This document shows positions 37,165-46,869 of a stretch of 64,000 nt of DNA, one piece after another (positions within the stretch are counted from its first letter, which is position 1; each line of letters starts with the position of its first letter). The notes under the pieces were generated by a model. The model was not told the origin of the DNA, did not search any database, and saw only the letters and a program-made list of their open reading frames with translations. Both the position numbers and the translations under genes were made by a program. Source of the DNA: Streptomyces agglomeratus (GTDB lineage: Bacteria > Actinomycetota > Actinomycetes > Streptomycetales > Streptomycetaceae); assembly GCF_001746415.1 (NCBI RefSeq), contig NZ_MEHJ01000001.1, positions 7,570,501 to 7,634,500 of the forward strand, in the 5' to 3' direction.

Positions 37165-37429
37165 GCCTGCTTCAACCCGGCGAGCGGGACTTGGGCAATG
37201 CGACTGCGCCCGTCGACACCCAATCGCGACCTTGCCCATACCCCGGGCATAACCAAGCCGCACGGGACATCCAGTGCGCTGCACTCCGCGTCGTGTTGCC
37301 GTGCTGAGCGGCGCTCCTACGTCCCGTACGCAGAGCGGTTCGTGTGTCTTTCGGGTAAGGGGAACAGCTCAGCAGACAGCATCAGTCAGCCTTCGTATCC
37401 TCGGCACCCGCGTGAGGCGGCCCGCGCCG

Positions 37430-39166
37430 CTACCCCTGAGGGGGACCGGGTGTGCGCAGCGCGATCATGGCGACGTCGTCGTCGTTGTCGTCGGGGCGGA
37501 CCTGTTCCAACAGGGCGTCGCAGAAGGAGCCCAGGGGGCGGTGGGCGAGGGAGGCCGCGTGTCGGCGCAGCCGGTCCAGTCCGCGGTCGAGGGAGTGTTG
37601 CGGAGACTCGATCAGTCCGTCGGTGTAGAGCAGGAGCGTGGCTTGGGGCGGCAGGACAGCCACGGCGTCGGGCCGAGGTCTGTTGACTCCGGTCCCGAGC
37701 AGCATGCCGTGAGCTTCGTCGAGGTAGCGGGCCTGACCGTCATGGGTGACGAGCAGGGGCGGCGGGTGGCCGGCGTTCGTCCAGCGCAGGCGCCACAGGG
37801 CGTCGTCACCGAGTGTGAGCCTGGCGAGGATCATGGTTGCCATGGGCACCTCGGCGATGTGCATCACGGCCTCGTCGAGCCGTGTGACGACGGCGCTGGG
37901 GGCGGCCTCGGGACGGGACCAGGCGAAGGCGCGCAGCATGTTGCGGACTTGTGCCATACCGGCTGCGGCGTCGAGGTCGTGCCCGACGACATCGCCGATG
38001 GCCAGTGCGTGGGTGTGGGCGGCCAGGGCGAAGGCGTCGTACCAGTCACCGCCCACGGAGGAGGCGTCCGGAGCGGGCACGTACCGCGCGGTCATCTGGA
38101 GCCCGGGCAGGGTGGGCAGTTGGGGCAGCAGGTGGCGTTGCATGGTTTCGGCGACTTTGCGCTGGCGCTGGTACAGGCGCGCGTTGTCCAGCGCCAAGCC
38201 TGCCCGGCGGGTGAGGTCCTCCAGCAGCGGCAGGTCGGCAGGGGTGAAGGCGTCATGACGCTGGGCCCGGCCCAGAGTCAGGGCGCCGAGTACGTCGCGC
38301 AGACCTCGGATGGGCGCGATGACAGCGGAGTGCATGCCCGTCTCTGTGAACAAACGCTGCTGCTCGACCGCGATGCCCGAATCGGGCGGGCCCTGATAGG
38401 TGGCGGGGCCGGCAAGGGCGGAAGCGGCGCCCCGCAGAGCCCGCGACAGAGGCATCGGGGACTCTTCTGGAACTGGGGGCATCGGGCCCTGCAAGTCGTC
38501 CCGCTCGACCAGTATGCCGTCCTTGTGGTGCATCACCAGGACACGTCGTACTTCGTCGTGTTCGGTGAGGAGGTCGAACACCGCCCAGTCCGCCAGCCGG
38601 GGCACGGTCAGGGCCGCAAGCCGGTGCAGCGCCTCGTCCACATCCAGGGTGGACGTGAGCTGCGTGGTCGTCTCCGCCAGCAGGGTCAGGCGATCAAGTT
38701 CCGTCAGCGGTGCGGAGTACCCGTCCTCGCTCTGGTGCGAGTCCTCCTCTTGCCGCTCGTACAACAGCGCCAGCGCGCCCGTCACGCCCGAGTCCGGTGT
38801 GTAGGGCGTGACCAACCAGGACAACTGGACGAGAGTGCCGTCCCCGCGGGCGAACCACTCGGCGTCGCCATGCCTGGTGCGCCTGGTGAGGAGCGCCTTC
38901 CTCATCTGGCAGCGGGTGCGCGGCATGGGATGTCCGTGCTGGTCCCGGTGCAGCAGGTCGTGCGAGTCCTGACCGATGAGGTCCATGGCGTCTCTGTCCA
39001 GCAGACTCTGGGCAGCGCTGTTGGCCGCGACGATGAGACCAGCGTCATCGACCACTATGGCGGCCGCCGCCATGTTGTCCAGCTTCTTGTCCAGCAGGGC
39101 ATCAGACAGCGCCTGGTGCCCGGACATGGGGAAATCTGCCGTGCCGGGAGCGGCGACGTCGTCCAT
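37430..39166 (-). CDS. PAS-GAF-SpoIIE (PP2C-type) phosphatase
   Basis: 578 residues; AAGGAG before the ATG. PAS domain near residues 25-130 (AAAAIVVDDAGLIVAANSAA), GAF near 165-335 (LTSTLDVDEALHRLAALTVP), then a SpoIIE/RsbU phosphatase (VGGDWYDAFALAAHTHALAI, GDVVGHDLDAAAGMAQVRNM, LLLYTDGLIESPQHSLDRGL, DDNDDDVAMIALR) with all canonical metal-ligand aspartates. No HATPase domain follows. Such proteins dephosphorylate anti-anti-sigma factors in response to ligand or redox signals. Single gene. Confidence 0.9.
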   Translation of the reverse strand: MDDVAAPGTADFPMSGHQALSDALLDKKLDNMAAAAIVVDDAGLIVAANSAAQSLLDRDAMDLIGQDSHDLLHRDQHGHPMPRTRCQMRKALLTRRTRHGDAEWFARGDGTLVQLSWLVTPYTPDSGVTGALALLYERQEEDSHQSEDGYSAPLTELDRLTLLAETTTQLTSTLDVDEALHRLAALTVPRLADWAVFDLLTEHDEVRRVLVMHHKDGILVERDDLQGPMPPVPEESPMPLSRALRGAASALAGPATYQGPPDSGIAVEQQRLFTETGMHSAVIAPIRGLRDVLGALTLGRAQRHDAFTPADLPLLEDLTRRAGLALDNARLYQRQRKVAETMQRHLLPQLPTLPGLQMTARYVPAPDASSVGGDWYDAFALAAHTHALAIGDVVGHDLDAAAGMAQVRNMLRAFAWSRPEAAPSAVVTRLDEAVMHIAEVPMATMILARLTLGDDALWRLRWTNAGHPPPLLVTHDGQARYLDEAHGMLLGTGVNRPRPDAVAVLPPQATLLLYTDGLIESPQHSLDRGLDRLRRHAASLAHRPLGSFCDALLEQVRPDDNDDDVAMIALRTPGPPQG

Positions 39167-39322
39167 GTCTCTCCTTCATCTGGACGCGAAACTACTCGCT
39201 TACCCCAGCCGCGCCGTTACAAGCACACCGGCATCCCTCGCGGCGGCCACCTGACACCGGGAATCCGGGCCAGGTCGGGCGTTCGTGGCCGCTGCCTTTG
39301 AGTCACACGGCATCATGCAGGC

Positions 39323-39634
39323 ATGATCACTGTTCATCTGAGGTACGAGGTCGACGCTGACAAGCTTGCGGACTTCGAAGAATACGGTCGCCGCTGGGTC
39401 CGGCTCGTCAACCGTTTCGGCGGGACGCACCACGGCTACTTCCTGCCGAGTGAGGGCGACAGCGACATCGCCTACGCGCTCTTCTCGTTTCCCAGCCTGG
39501 CAGCGTACGAGCAGTACCGCACGGACAGCATGTCCGACGCGGAGTGCCAGGAAGCGTTCGAGCTGGCTCGCGTCACCCGCTGCATCAAGCGGTACGAGCG
39601 CCGCTTCCTCCGGCCGCTCGACGCCCTGTCCTAG
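39323..39634 (+). CDS. NIPSNAP family protein
   Basis: 103 residues from ATG (MITVHLRYEVDADKLADFEE). The single ferredoxin-like domain matches NIPSNAP: FEEYGRRWVRLVNRFGGTHH, FSFPSLAAYEQYRTDSMSDA. Residue pairs typical of dimeric alpha/beta-barrel proteins are conserved; function unknown. Divergent from the phosphatase at 39166 with a 156-bp promoter region. Confidence 0.8.
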   Translation: MITVHLRYEVDADKLADFEEYGRRWVRLVNRFGGTHHGYFLPSEGDSDIAYALFSFPSLAAYEQYRTDSMSDAECQEAFELARVTRCIKRYERRFLRPLDALS

Positions 39635-40015
39635 GCCGCCGGCAGGTGCGTGGTGCCGCCCCTGCCGCGCTGCTGTCCGCAGCGCTGAGACGACGGCCGT
39701 GGTCGTCGGGTTCGCGGTCTCGCTGTGACGCGTCGCGGCGAACAGCAGCGCAGGACCGGGAGACCCTCGATGAGTCCGGTGCGGATTCCCGGTGCGGCGG
39801 GGTCGATGGTGACGACGAGCAGCGGATCGTCGAGCAGCGGCGAGACGTCGATGCCGTGGGAACGGTTTCGGGCACATGGTGATACCGCTGTCCGAGCAAG
39901 GGTCATCAACCTCGGCACCGGCCCTGGTCGCCGAGCCCTGCCACTCGCTACGACGTCACCACGCTCCGGGTCGATACACCCGACGCACGGTCCCGCCCTC
40001 CGCACCGGGCCTTCG
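39635..40015. other. Intergenic region with a possible decayed coding stretch
   Basis: On the minus strand the stretch around 39740-39860 reads IDVSPLLDDPLLVVTIDPAA then PGIRTGLIEGLPVLRCC, which looks protein-like but has no start or family. It may be a remnant or a chance frame. No other element recognised. Confidence 0.3.
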
Positions 40016-41320
40016 TCAGACCGGCGGCGTCGGTGGGGGAGAGGCGCCGGCGAGGTCTGCCCCGGTGGCGGCATGCATTCTGGAGTGCCCTGCGACGCCG
40101 TGCCAGTCCAGGCACATGATGGTGGCATCGTCCTGGAGGTGCCCCTCGTTCGAGGCGATGACCTTCGCGATCAGTGTGCGGGCGGCCTCTCGCGGATGCA
40201 GGTCGCTGGTGTGTTCGATCATGCCTTTCAGGTCCATACCGCTCGCGCTGTGCTCCAGCATGCCGTCGGTGAGCATGACCAGCCGGTCGCCGCGCCGCAG
40301 ATCCAAGCGCTGGACACGGTAGCTGTGCGGGAACTGGAAACCGAAAGGCATGTCGACCTCGACGCTGAGCTCCTCCACTCTCCCCTCTCGCAACCGCAGC
40401 GGCCAGGGATGACCCGCGTTGATGAACTCGCTGCTACCGTCGAGCAGGCTGATGCGCAGGAGTTGACCGGTGACGTAGCTCTGCCGGCCGTGGTCGAGCA
40501 TCGCCTGATGTGCCTGCCGGGCTTGTTCGGCAAGATCGGCGCCCGCCCGCCTGGCCCGGCGCAGCGCACCCACAGCGAGAGTGGCGAGCAGTGCGGCGTC
40601 GACGTCATGCCCCATGGCGTCGGTGACGGACAGTTGTACGGTGTCGCGGTCGATCACGTAATCGAACGTGTCGCCTCCGACATGGTCGGCCGGTTCAAGT
40701 GCCCCGGCAACCGTGAACTGGGCAGCCTCGCAGGCGAGCGACGCGGGAAGCAACCGGTGCTGGATCTCGGCGGCCAGGCTCAGCGGAGTGGTCCGGCGGC
40801 CCCACTGGTACACGTCGGTAAAGGACCGGTTCGCGATGACGATGTAGGCCAGCGCGTGCGCGGTCTCGCTGATCTCGCGCGTCGCGGCCGCGTCGGGCGC
40901 CACGGGCAGGACGAGTTCCAGCAGTCCTATGGCGTCTCCCCGGTTGGTGACCGGAGCGATGACCCGTACGGTGCGCCCGTCGTCCCTGACTTCCGAGGCC
41001 AGCCTCTGGGTGCGGATCACCTCGTCGTACAAGGTACCTGGCAAACCTATACGCCGGGCCGGCTCGTCGGTCTCGACGCTTCCGGCAGCACCGAGGCGCA
41101 CCACCGAGGCACCGGTGAAGTCCGTGATGAGGAAGGAAACCATGGTGGCGGCGAGGCGCTGCCTGAGCATGCGGGCGACGACGTCGAGCGATTCCACCGG
41201 TGCTGCGGCTTCTGCTGCGGCAAGTGCCCCGGCGAGCCCCATGGACCTGGTGTGCGCGTCGGCGTCCAGGGGCAGGCCGGAGCCGACCCCATCGTCATGG
41301 TCGGGCGGATGTGCACTCAC
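40016..41320 (-). CDS. GAF-SpoIIE (PP2C-type) phosphatase
   Basis: 434 residues from GTG with GGGAGAG upstream (VSAHPPDHDDGVGSGLPLDA). An N-terminal GAF-type domain (VARMLRQRLAATMVSFLITD, IRTQRLASEVRDDGRTVRVI) is followed by a SpoIIE phosphatase: DHVGGDTFDYVIDRDTVQLS, TDAMGHDVDAALLATLAVGA, LVMLTDGMLEHSASG, LQDDATIMCLDWHG. The metal-ligand acids are present. It is the second such phosphatase within 4 kb and is not closely similar to the first. Confidence 0.88.
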   Translation of the reverse strand: MSAHPPDHDDGVGSGLPLDADAHTRSMGLAGALAAAEAAAPVESLDVVARMLRQRLAATMVSFLITDFTGASVVRLGAAGSVETDEPARRIGLPGTLYDEVIRTQRLASEVRDDGRTVRVIAPVTNRGDAIGLLELVLPVAPDAAATREISETAHALAYIVIANRSFTDVYQWGRRTTPLSLAAEIQHRLLPASLACEAAQFTVAGALEPADHVGGDTFDYVIDRDTVQLSVTDAMGHDVDAALLATLAVGALRRARRAGADLAEQARQAHQAMLDHGRQSYVTGQLLRISLLDGSSEFINAGHPWPLRLREGRVEELSVEVDMPFGFQFPHSYRVQRLDLRRGDRLVMLTDGMLEHSASGMDLKGMIEHTSDLHPREAARTLIAKVIASNEGHLQDDATIMCLDWHGVAGHSRMHAATGADLAGASPPPTPPV

Positions 41321-41885
41321 CTGATGACTCTCCCGTTGTCTGACCGCCCTGACCCACCGCGCCGGCGAGGACGAGGGGGCCGACAAGGGCGGTGGCCATG
41401 ATGCGGCCATGCGCCCACCGGACCGCCCCGGCAGTCTGCCACCCTAGGGCCCGCCTGGACCGTTGTAGCTCGAGAAGCTCCACTTACCGACCGAAATGCC
41501 AGTGATTGCCCGAACTTAGTTCTCTCTTGAGGTGCACGCCAGTGAGACTTCGCACCAGGTTGCGGATCGACGAACCTCCTTCGGGGAAGCGACGGGTTTG
41601 TTCCACCCGATCGGGGCTGCCACCCAGCGGAAGCCACCCCTGAGAGGCGATCCGTGTCCGCGCCGTACGTCGCGGCCGCGCCGACGTCGACTCGCGGAGG
41701 CTCGGGCCCCGGCAGCGAGAGGGGGATGCTGTATCCGCCGAGGATCAGGCCCGCACCGCCGTACGTCACCGGCCCCGGGGCGTGCCGTTCCGCATGCCGG
41801 ATCCCGCCGTGGGCTTCAGGGCCATGTCCAGCGGCGGCAGACCGGGTGGCGGCCGTGCGTCTCTCCGGCGTTCGCCCGTGCCGGG
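41321..41885. other. Long intergenic region
   Basis: No convincing gene. A minus-strand frame (41295-41483, MELLELQRSRRALGWQTAGA) overlaps the phosphatase start and lacks a good ribosome binding site. An AT-richer patch around 41490-41530 may hold the phosphatase promoter. Confidence 0.3.
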
Positions 41886-42632
41886 TCAGAGCGGGCGGCG
41901 TCCGGTCAGGTCCTGCCACCCCTTCCGGGCGTCATCAAGAGCCGCTCGTGCTCGCGGGAGCTCGCGATCGGCACTGTGGCGGGCCCGCGTCTTCTCCAAC
42001 CGCTCTTGCGCCACCGCTATCGGCTCGGTCGCCTTCTCGGCCTCACGCAGCCCCGCTTCGAGCGCCCGGATGGTCCCGGCTCGCCTTTCCCGTAGGCGCT
42101 GCGCCGCCACGGCCGCGTTCTGGATCCGCACAGTGAACCGGCGCACCGCCTCCTCGGGGTACTCCTCACCCTCGTAACGCTCCATGCACTCCCGCCCGTC
42201 AGGCTCCTTCAGGTACACGTAGGAGACGTGTTTGGATCGGGCGAGTTCGAACCGGACTTGCACGTGAGGCAGTCGCAGTTCCTCATCGGCGACGAGGACC
42301 GTGTGCTCGTGCAGGGTGATCCTACCCAACCGCTCGACTCGGGGCCCGCGGTGCGGTGTGCGCAGCTGCTCCAGCTCGAACTCCGCCCGGCGGACCCGGC
42401 GACGGTAGGCCCACTCCGCCCGCTTCACCTCGGTCCGCGCCTGCCATGTCTCGCGGCGGGCCGTGCTCTGTAGCTCTCGCACGAATTTTCGGGCATCAGC
42501 CAAAGCCTGCCGCTCCTCCTGATGCTCTTCATGGAACGCATACGCCCAGCCACCCGGGTACCGAATGAGCCGCGAGATCGTCCAACACACACCCAGGGCC
42601 CCCAGCATGGCCACCCACCAGACGGCTGTCAT
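41886..42632 (-). CDS. Membrane-anchored coiled-coil protein
   Basis: 248 residues; GGGAGG before the ATG (MTAVWWVAMLGALGVCWTIS). One N-terminal transmembrane helix is followed by long charged helices: EEHQEERQALADARKFVREL, RRETWQARTEVKRAEWAYRR, and after a small beta region (LGRITLHEHTVLVADEELRL) a second coiled coil (RRAGTIRALEAGLREAEKAT). It probably faces the cytoplasm. No enzymatic motif. Function unknown; its organisation suggests a scaffold or sensor. Confidence 0.65.
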   Translation of the reverse strand: MTAVWWVAMLGALGVCWTISRLIRYPGGWAYAFHEEHQEERQALADARKFVRELQSTARRETWQARTEVKRAEWAYRRRVRRAEFELEQLRTPHRGPRVERLGRITLHEHTVLVADEELRLPHVQVRFELARSKHVSYVYLKEPDGRECMERYEGEEYPEEAVRRFTVRIQNAAVAAQRLRERRAGTIRALEAGLREAEKATEPIAVAQERLEKTRARHSADRELPRARAALDDARKGWQDLTGRRPL

Positions 42633-42830
42633 GTGCTCTCCCTCCCGCGACTGCTCCGCCGCGCGGTCACGACAGCAATAGCGGGGCGCGTTGGGGTCCG
42701 TCAATTCGCCCCGGCCCACGGTGGAATGCCCCAACTGCTCTGGCCCCCCATCCGACCGAGGGTGCCCTTCAGTAACCAGCTTGCTTCCTGCTGAAGCGAC
42801 AGATCTGGGCTGTCGGACCTCCGTGTTCTC

Positions 42831-43943
42831 TCAGCCGGCGTGGAGGATCCGACAGTGATCGGGTTCCGCCGGGTCCCGATCGACTACCTGGACCGGTGAC
42901 CAGGCCCATTGCCACACGCTGATGCCCGGCGTGCGGGAGAAACGGATCGGCCCGCGGGTGCCCTCGACCGCCACGCGCGGCCATGACTCGGCGATGGCCG
43001 TCCGGTCCGTGCCGTGGGAACGCAGCACCTCGGCGAGGACGGCGACGGTGTCCCAGCCCTCGAAGGCGACGAACGAGGGCGCTTCGCCCAGCCGCTCGCG
43101 GAGCTCCTTTCCGACGCGTTCACCGAGCGGTCCGAGGTGCTCGGGCAGGTAGCGCAGGAACGGGATCCCGGCGCCGTCCTCACCCAGTGCCGTGGCCCAT
43201 TCGGCGAACTCCGGTTGTCCGGCCGGAGCGCCGATAAGGATCTTCGCGAGCCGCCGGTCGCCCCGGACGGCCCGGACGATCGACGCCGCCGGCTCCGGAT
43301 GGCCGACCAGCAGGAGGAGCGCCGTCGCGCCGTGGTCGACCAGCGCGTCGCACAGGGCCGCGGGGGTGAGCGCGTTCGTGTCGAGTTCTACGACGGTGCC
43401 GCCGCGGGGAGCGAGGTGGTCCCGCAGGACGCGGGTCCCGGACGCCCAGTAGACGCTCGGCTCGGTGGCCACGGCGATCCGACGCCGGCCCGCGCCGAGG
43501 AGGAAGTCCGCGTAGATCCGCCAGCCGTGGGACTGGGCCGGGGCCAGGCGCGCGACCCACTCCGTCGGCTCGTCGGTGAGCGTGTCGAGCACCGTGGACG
43601 AGCAGAGGAACGGCACGCCGAGGGCGTCGGCCCGGGCGGCCGCGGCGCGGGCGACGACACTGTGGTACTCGCCCGCCACGGCGGCCACGCCCAGGCCCGC
43701 CAGTTCGTCCACGGCCGCCGCGGCCCGCTCGGGGGCGGCCGCGGTGTCCCGGACCACCAACTCCAGCGGTCTGCCGTCGATCCCGCCGGCGTCGTTGACC
43801 TCGCTGACGGCCAGATCGAGTCCTGCGAGCAGGTGGCGGCCCGCTTCGGCCCAGCCGGGCCGCGTCAGCGGGACGAGAGCGCCCAGAAGGACGGGTGACC
43901 CTTCTGCGTGTTCCGCTCCGGACGGTGATGGTGGCGTGTTCAT
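42831..43943 (-). CDS. Periplasmic-binding-protein-like (Peripla_BP_6) protein without a signal peptide
   Basis: 370 residues with the type I solute-binding fold: PVLLGALVPLTRPGWAEAGR, LDLAVSEVNDAGGIDGRPLE, LVVRDTAAAPERAAAAVDEL, GVAAVAGEYHSVVARAAAAR. The family normally binds branched-chain amino acids or amides for ABC uptake. No signal peptide or lipobox precedes it (it starts MNTPPSPSGAEHAEGS), and no ABC permease or ATPase genes lie nearby. It may therefore work inside the cell as a ligand sensor or be an orphan. Confidence 0.8.
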   Translation of the reverse strand: MNTPPSPSGAEHAEGSPVLLGALVPLTRPGWAEAGRHLLAGLDLAVSEVNDAGGIDGRPLELVVRDTAAAPERAAAAVDELAGLGVAAVAGEYHSVVARAAAARADALGVPFLCSSTVLDTLTDEPTEWVARLAPAQSHGWRIYADFLLGAGRRRIAVATEPSVYWASGTRVLRDHLAPRGGTVVELDTNALTPAALCDALVDHGATALLLLVGHPEPAASIVRAVRGDRRLAKILIGAPAGQPEFAEWATALGEDGAGIPFLRYLPEHLGPLGERVGKELRERLGEAPSFVAFEGWDTVAVLAEVLRSHGTDRTAIAESWPRVAVEGTRGPIRFSRTPGISVWQWAWSPVQVVDRDPAEPDHCRILHAG

Positions 43944-44530
43944 CGGGTGGCGTCTCCCCTGGGACTGTGCGGTCGCGGTCCGCCCGGATCGCGTTCCTGC
44001 CGGGGTCGGCGGTTCGTCTTCATCACGTTCGCCGCGGCAGGCGCGCCCGGGTGATCATGCCGGTCATTGGACCCACCGCCGTTGCCGATAGGCAACCGAT
44101 TATGTGTGCGCTGAGCTCCAAGACCTCCTCCCGCGCGCGACGGTCACCTGGACGCGCCGCCCGGGCCGGCGCCTTCGGACGCTTGTGCAGCAGGTGGCAT
44201 GGGGGCCGGAGTGCGAGTGGGAGGGCACCGCGCGGAGGGCGAGTACCCGGAGCGAGGCTCTCTGGTGCTGTCGCGCCGGTCGACGGTCTCGCCGGCCGGT
44301 CGGCCGGGTGATCCGGCTGGCCGCGGCGGGTGGTCCGGGCCGGGCATCCGGAGAGCGTGAGCCGGGTGCGGGACCACCTCAGGCCCGCTCCCAGCCGGCC
44401 CCTCGACCTCCCTCGCCCCTGCCATCCAGTCCTTGGGATGCGTCTTACCCCACCGCCCTACCGATGAGTAACATGCGCGCACCACCCGGCACCACACACC
44501 GCCTCCCCTCGGGCGGCAAGGAGCAAGTCG
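43944..44530. other. Long intergenic region with a possible broken small gene
   Basis: Around 44104 a plus-strand frame reads VCAELQDLLPRATVTWTRRP, then QQVAWGPECEWEG, then appears to continue in another frame (GEYPERGSLVLSRRSTVSPA). This looks like a small gene broken by one indel but no family is recognised. The final 60 bp carry the AAGGAGC site of the DUF485 gene. Confidence 0.35.
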
Positions 44531-45081
44531 ATGTCTTACCAACGTCCCTTCCCGGACCCACCCCCCTCCCGCAACGCCTGGGCGGGCGGGGCTGTACATG
44601 CCTGGGACGCCCCGACGCGGCATGAAGAACATCGCGAGCAGCCGCACCCGCACAGCCTTCACATGGACCTCGACGCGCTTCGCTCCGGATACCGCAAGCT
44701 GCGCCGCGTCTCGACGTTCACCGCACTCGCGTACTTCGTCCTCTTCCTCATCTTCTCGGCCTTTACGCCCGACATGATGACCAGCGAGATCACCGGCGGG
44801 CTCAACATCGGCCTGGTACTCGGGCTCTGCCAACTACCAGTGGCGCTCGCGGCGATCGCCCTGTACGAGCGCATCGCACGCAACCGCATCGACCCGCTGT
44901 CCGCCACCATCCAGGAGCAGACCCTGCAAGCGGCGCAGGACTCCCGCAGCCCTCGGCGCCGCCACGTCCCCGCGCGTCTGTCCCCGCGTACCCCGTTGGG
45001 CAGGAGCAGTGGCAGGAGCAGGAGCAGGAGCAGCAGCAGTGGCAGTGGCCGGACGGGTCCGTCGGAGGTGGCCGGTCATGA
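44531..45081 (+). pseudogene. DUF485 membrane protein, apparent single-base frameshift
   Basis: DUF485 core with two spans: LRSGYRKLRRVSTFTALAYF, LFLIFSAFTPDMMTSEITGG and GLCQLPVALAAIALYERIAR. Such proteins accompany acetate/solute symporters. Near 44932 one base seems lost: the next frame gives GLPQPSAPPRPRASVPAYPV then a Gln/Trp-rich tail ending in a TGA that overlaps the symporter ATG (ATGA), the usual coupled layout. Without correction the protein runs into the symporter gene to 45253. Start ATG with AAGGAGC. Confidence 0.75.
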
Positions 45082-46694
45082 CCGAATTCAGCTCCGACGC
45101 CCAGACCATGTCGCTGATCGCGTTCATCGCGGTCATCACGGTCACGCTGCTGGTCTGCGTGACGACCGGCCCCGATCACGAGGACCTGGGCGAGTTCTAC
45201 ACCGGCTACCGCTCGTTGTCGCCCATACAGAGCGGCCTCGCCATCGCCGGTGACTACATTTCGGCCGGCACCGTGCTCGGCACCATCGGCATCATCGCGC
45301 TCCTCGGCTTCGACGGCATCACACTCACCCTCAGTACCGTGCTGTCGCTGGTCCTGATGATGTTCCTGCTCGCCGAACCTCTGCGAAACGCCAGCCGGTT
45401 CACGATGGGCGATGTCTTCACCCACCGGGCCCCCGGTTCCTTCGTACGGATCACCGCGTGCATGGTCACCCTGGCCGCGCTGCTGCCACTGGTGATCTTC
45501 CAGCTCGCCGGCGCGGGCGATCTGCTCGCGGTCGTCCTCGGCTTCCACTCGGACGGGTTCAAGACCGGAGCGATCGTGTTCCTCGGTCTGCTGATGATCG
45601 CGTACGCGGCGATCGGCGGGATGAAAGGCACCGCGTTCATCCAGATCGTCAAGACCGTCGTACTGCTCGGCGCCGCCACCGCCATCGCGGTGCTGGTCCT
45701 CAATCGCTTCGACTTCAGTCTGCCCGCGCTCCTGGACGCCGCCAAGAAGGGCAGCGGGGCGGGAGACGCCTATCTCGCCTCCGGGTTGCAGTTCGCCGGC
45801 GACGACATCGACATGATCGGTACGCAGCTGACGATCGTGATGGGCGCGGCGGTGCTGCCGCACATCACGATGCGCATGTTCAGCTCGCGCAGCGCGACAG
45901 CCGTGCGGCGCTCGCTGTCCTGGGCCGTTTCCACCGTCGTCGTCACCTGCCTGCTGCTCGCCGTGATCGGCTTCGGCGCGGCCGCGATCGTCGGGCACGC
46001 CGGTCTCGTCGCCAGTGACCCGCAGGGTCAGACGGCGTTCCTCGTGGTCAGCCAGGCCCTCATCGGGGCGGACCCGAGCACTGTCGAGACGCTGCTGTTC
46101 ACGGCGGTGGCCACGGCGGTCTTCCTCACCCTGCTCGCCTCGGTCGCCGGAATCACCCTCGCGTGCGCCAACACGCTGGCGCACGACCTCATCGCTCACG
46201 GGTTTCGCAAGACCGCCCTGAAGCACTCCACCGAAATGGCCATCGCCAGGGCCGCCGCGGCCGGAGTCGGGCTCGTCACGATCACATTCGCGGCCGGTGC
46301 CCGGCACCTGAACCTGCAGGCACTGCTGACCCTGTCCTTCTGCGTCGGCGCGTCCGCGATCGCTCCGGCGCTCGTCTACAGCCTCTTCTGGCGCCGCTAC
46401 ACCCCAGCAGGGCTGCTCGCCACCCTCATCGTGGGCACCACGGCCAGCGTCACTCTGATGATCGGCAGCAACCTGGTGTCCGGATCACCGCAGTCCATCT
46501 TCCCCGACCACGACTTCAACTGGTTCCCGTTCACGACGAGCGGCATCGTCTCCGTCCCGCTCGGCTTCCTGGCCGGCTGGCTCACCACAGTCCTCTACGA
46601 CCGCGACGCAGCCGAACAGAACCGCCGCTACGCGGAGCTGGAACCGAAGATCCTGGCCGGCACACCGGCGACGGCGGGCGGCAACACGAACTGA
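45078..46694 (+). CDS. Sodium/solute symporter (cation acetate symporter, ActP-like)
   Basis: 538 residues; ATG with GGAGGT 8 bp upstream. About 13 hydrophobic spans. SSS-family features: EDLGEFYTGYRSLSPIQSGL, AIAGDYISAGTVLGTIGIIA, GGMKGTAFIQIVKTVVLLGA, GTQLTIVMGAAVLPHITMRM. Together with the preceding DUF485 gene this matches the YjcH-ActP module for acetate or other short carboxylate uptake. Start overlaps the DUF485 stop. Two hairpins follow the gene. Confidence 0.9.
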   Translation: MTEFSSDAQTMSLIAFIAVITVTLLVCVTTGPDHEDLGEFYTGYRSLSPIQSGLAIAGDYISAGTVLGTIGIIALLGFDGITLTLSTVLSLVLMMFLLAEPLRNASRFTMGDVFTHRAPGSFVRITACMVTLAALLPLVIFQLAGAGDLLAVVLGFHSDGFKTGAIVFLGLLMIAYAAIGGMKGTAFIQIVKTVVLLGAATAIAVLVLNRFDFSLPALLDAAKKGSGAGDAYLASGLQFAGDDIDMIGTQLTIVMGAAVLPHITMRMFSSRSATAVRRSLSWAVSTVVVTCLLLAVIGFGAAAIVGHAGLVASDPQGQTAFLVVSQALIGADPSTVETLLFTAVATAVFLTLLASVAGITLACANTLAHDLIAHGFRKTALKHSTEMAIARAAAAGVGLVTITFAAGARHLNLQALLTLSFCVGASAIAPALVYSLFWRRYTPAGLLATLIVGTTASVTLMIGSNLVSGSPQSIFPDHDFNWFPFTTSGIVSVPLGFLAGWLTTVLYDRDAAEQNRRYAELEPKILAGTPATAGGNTN

Positions 46695-46719
46695 GCTCGT
46701 TCGCCCCACCGCACATGCG

Positions 46720-46747
46720 GCGCCCGGCACGTCGGAAGGCCGGGCGC
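46720..46747 (+). terminator. Hairpin after the symporter gene
   Basis: GCGCCCGGC (46720-46728) and GCCGGGCGC (46739-46747), 10-nt loop, 25 bp after the symporter stop. Confidence 0.55.
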
Positions 46748-46816
46748 CCGGGCTCCGGCCACGCGTCACGCATGCTCACCCCGCGGCTGACCACACCGCC
46801 GGCGTCCGCGCCGACC

Positions 46817-46856
46817 GGGGCCCGGGAGCTGCGCGACGACGTATCTCCCGGGCCCC
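46817..46856. terminator. Bidirectional terminator between convergent genes
   Basis: GGGGCCCGGGAG (46817-46828) and CTCCCGGGCCCC (46845-46856) form a 12-bp perfect stem. It lies between the symporter (plus) and pectate lyase (minus) genes and ends close to the lyase stop. GTTCTTTC follows on the plus strand. Confidence 0.7.
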
Positions 46857-46869
46857 GTTCTTTCACCGC

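Noticed and set aside
41295..41483. Small protein starting MELLELQRSRRALGWQ on the minus strand
   Set aside because: It overlaps the phosphatase start and has no convincing ribosome binding site or family.
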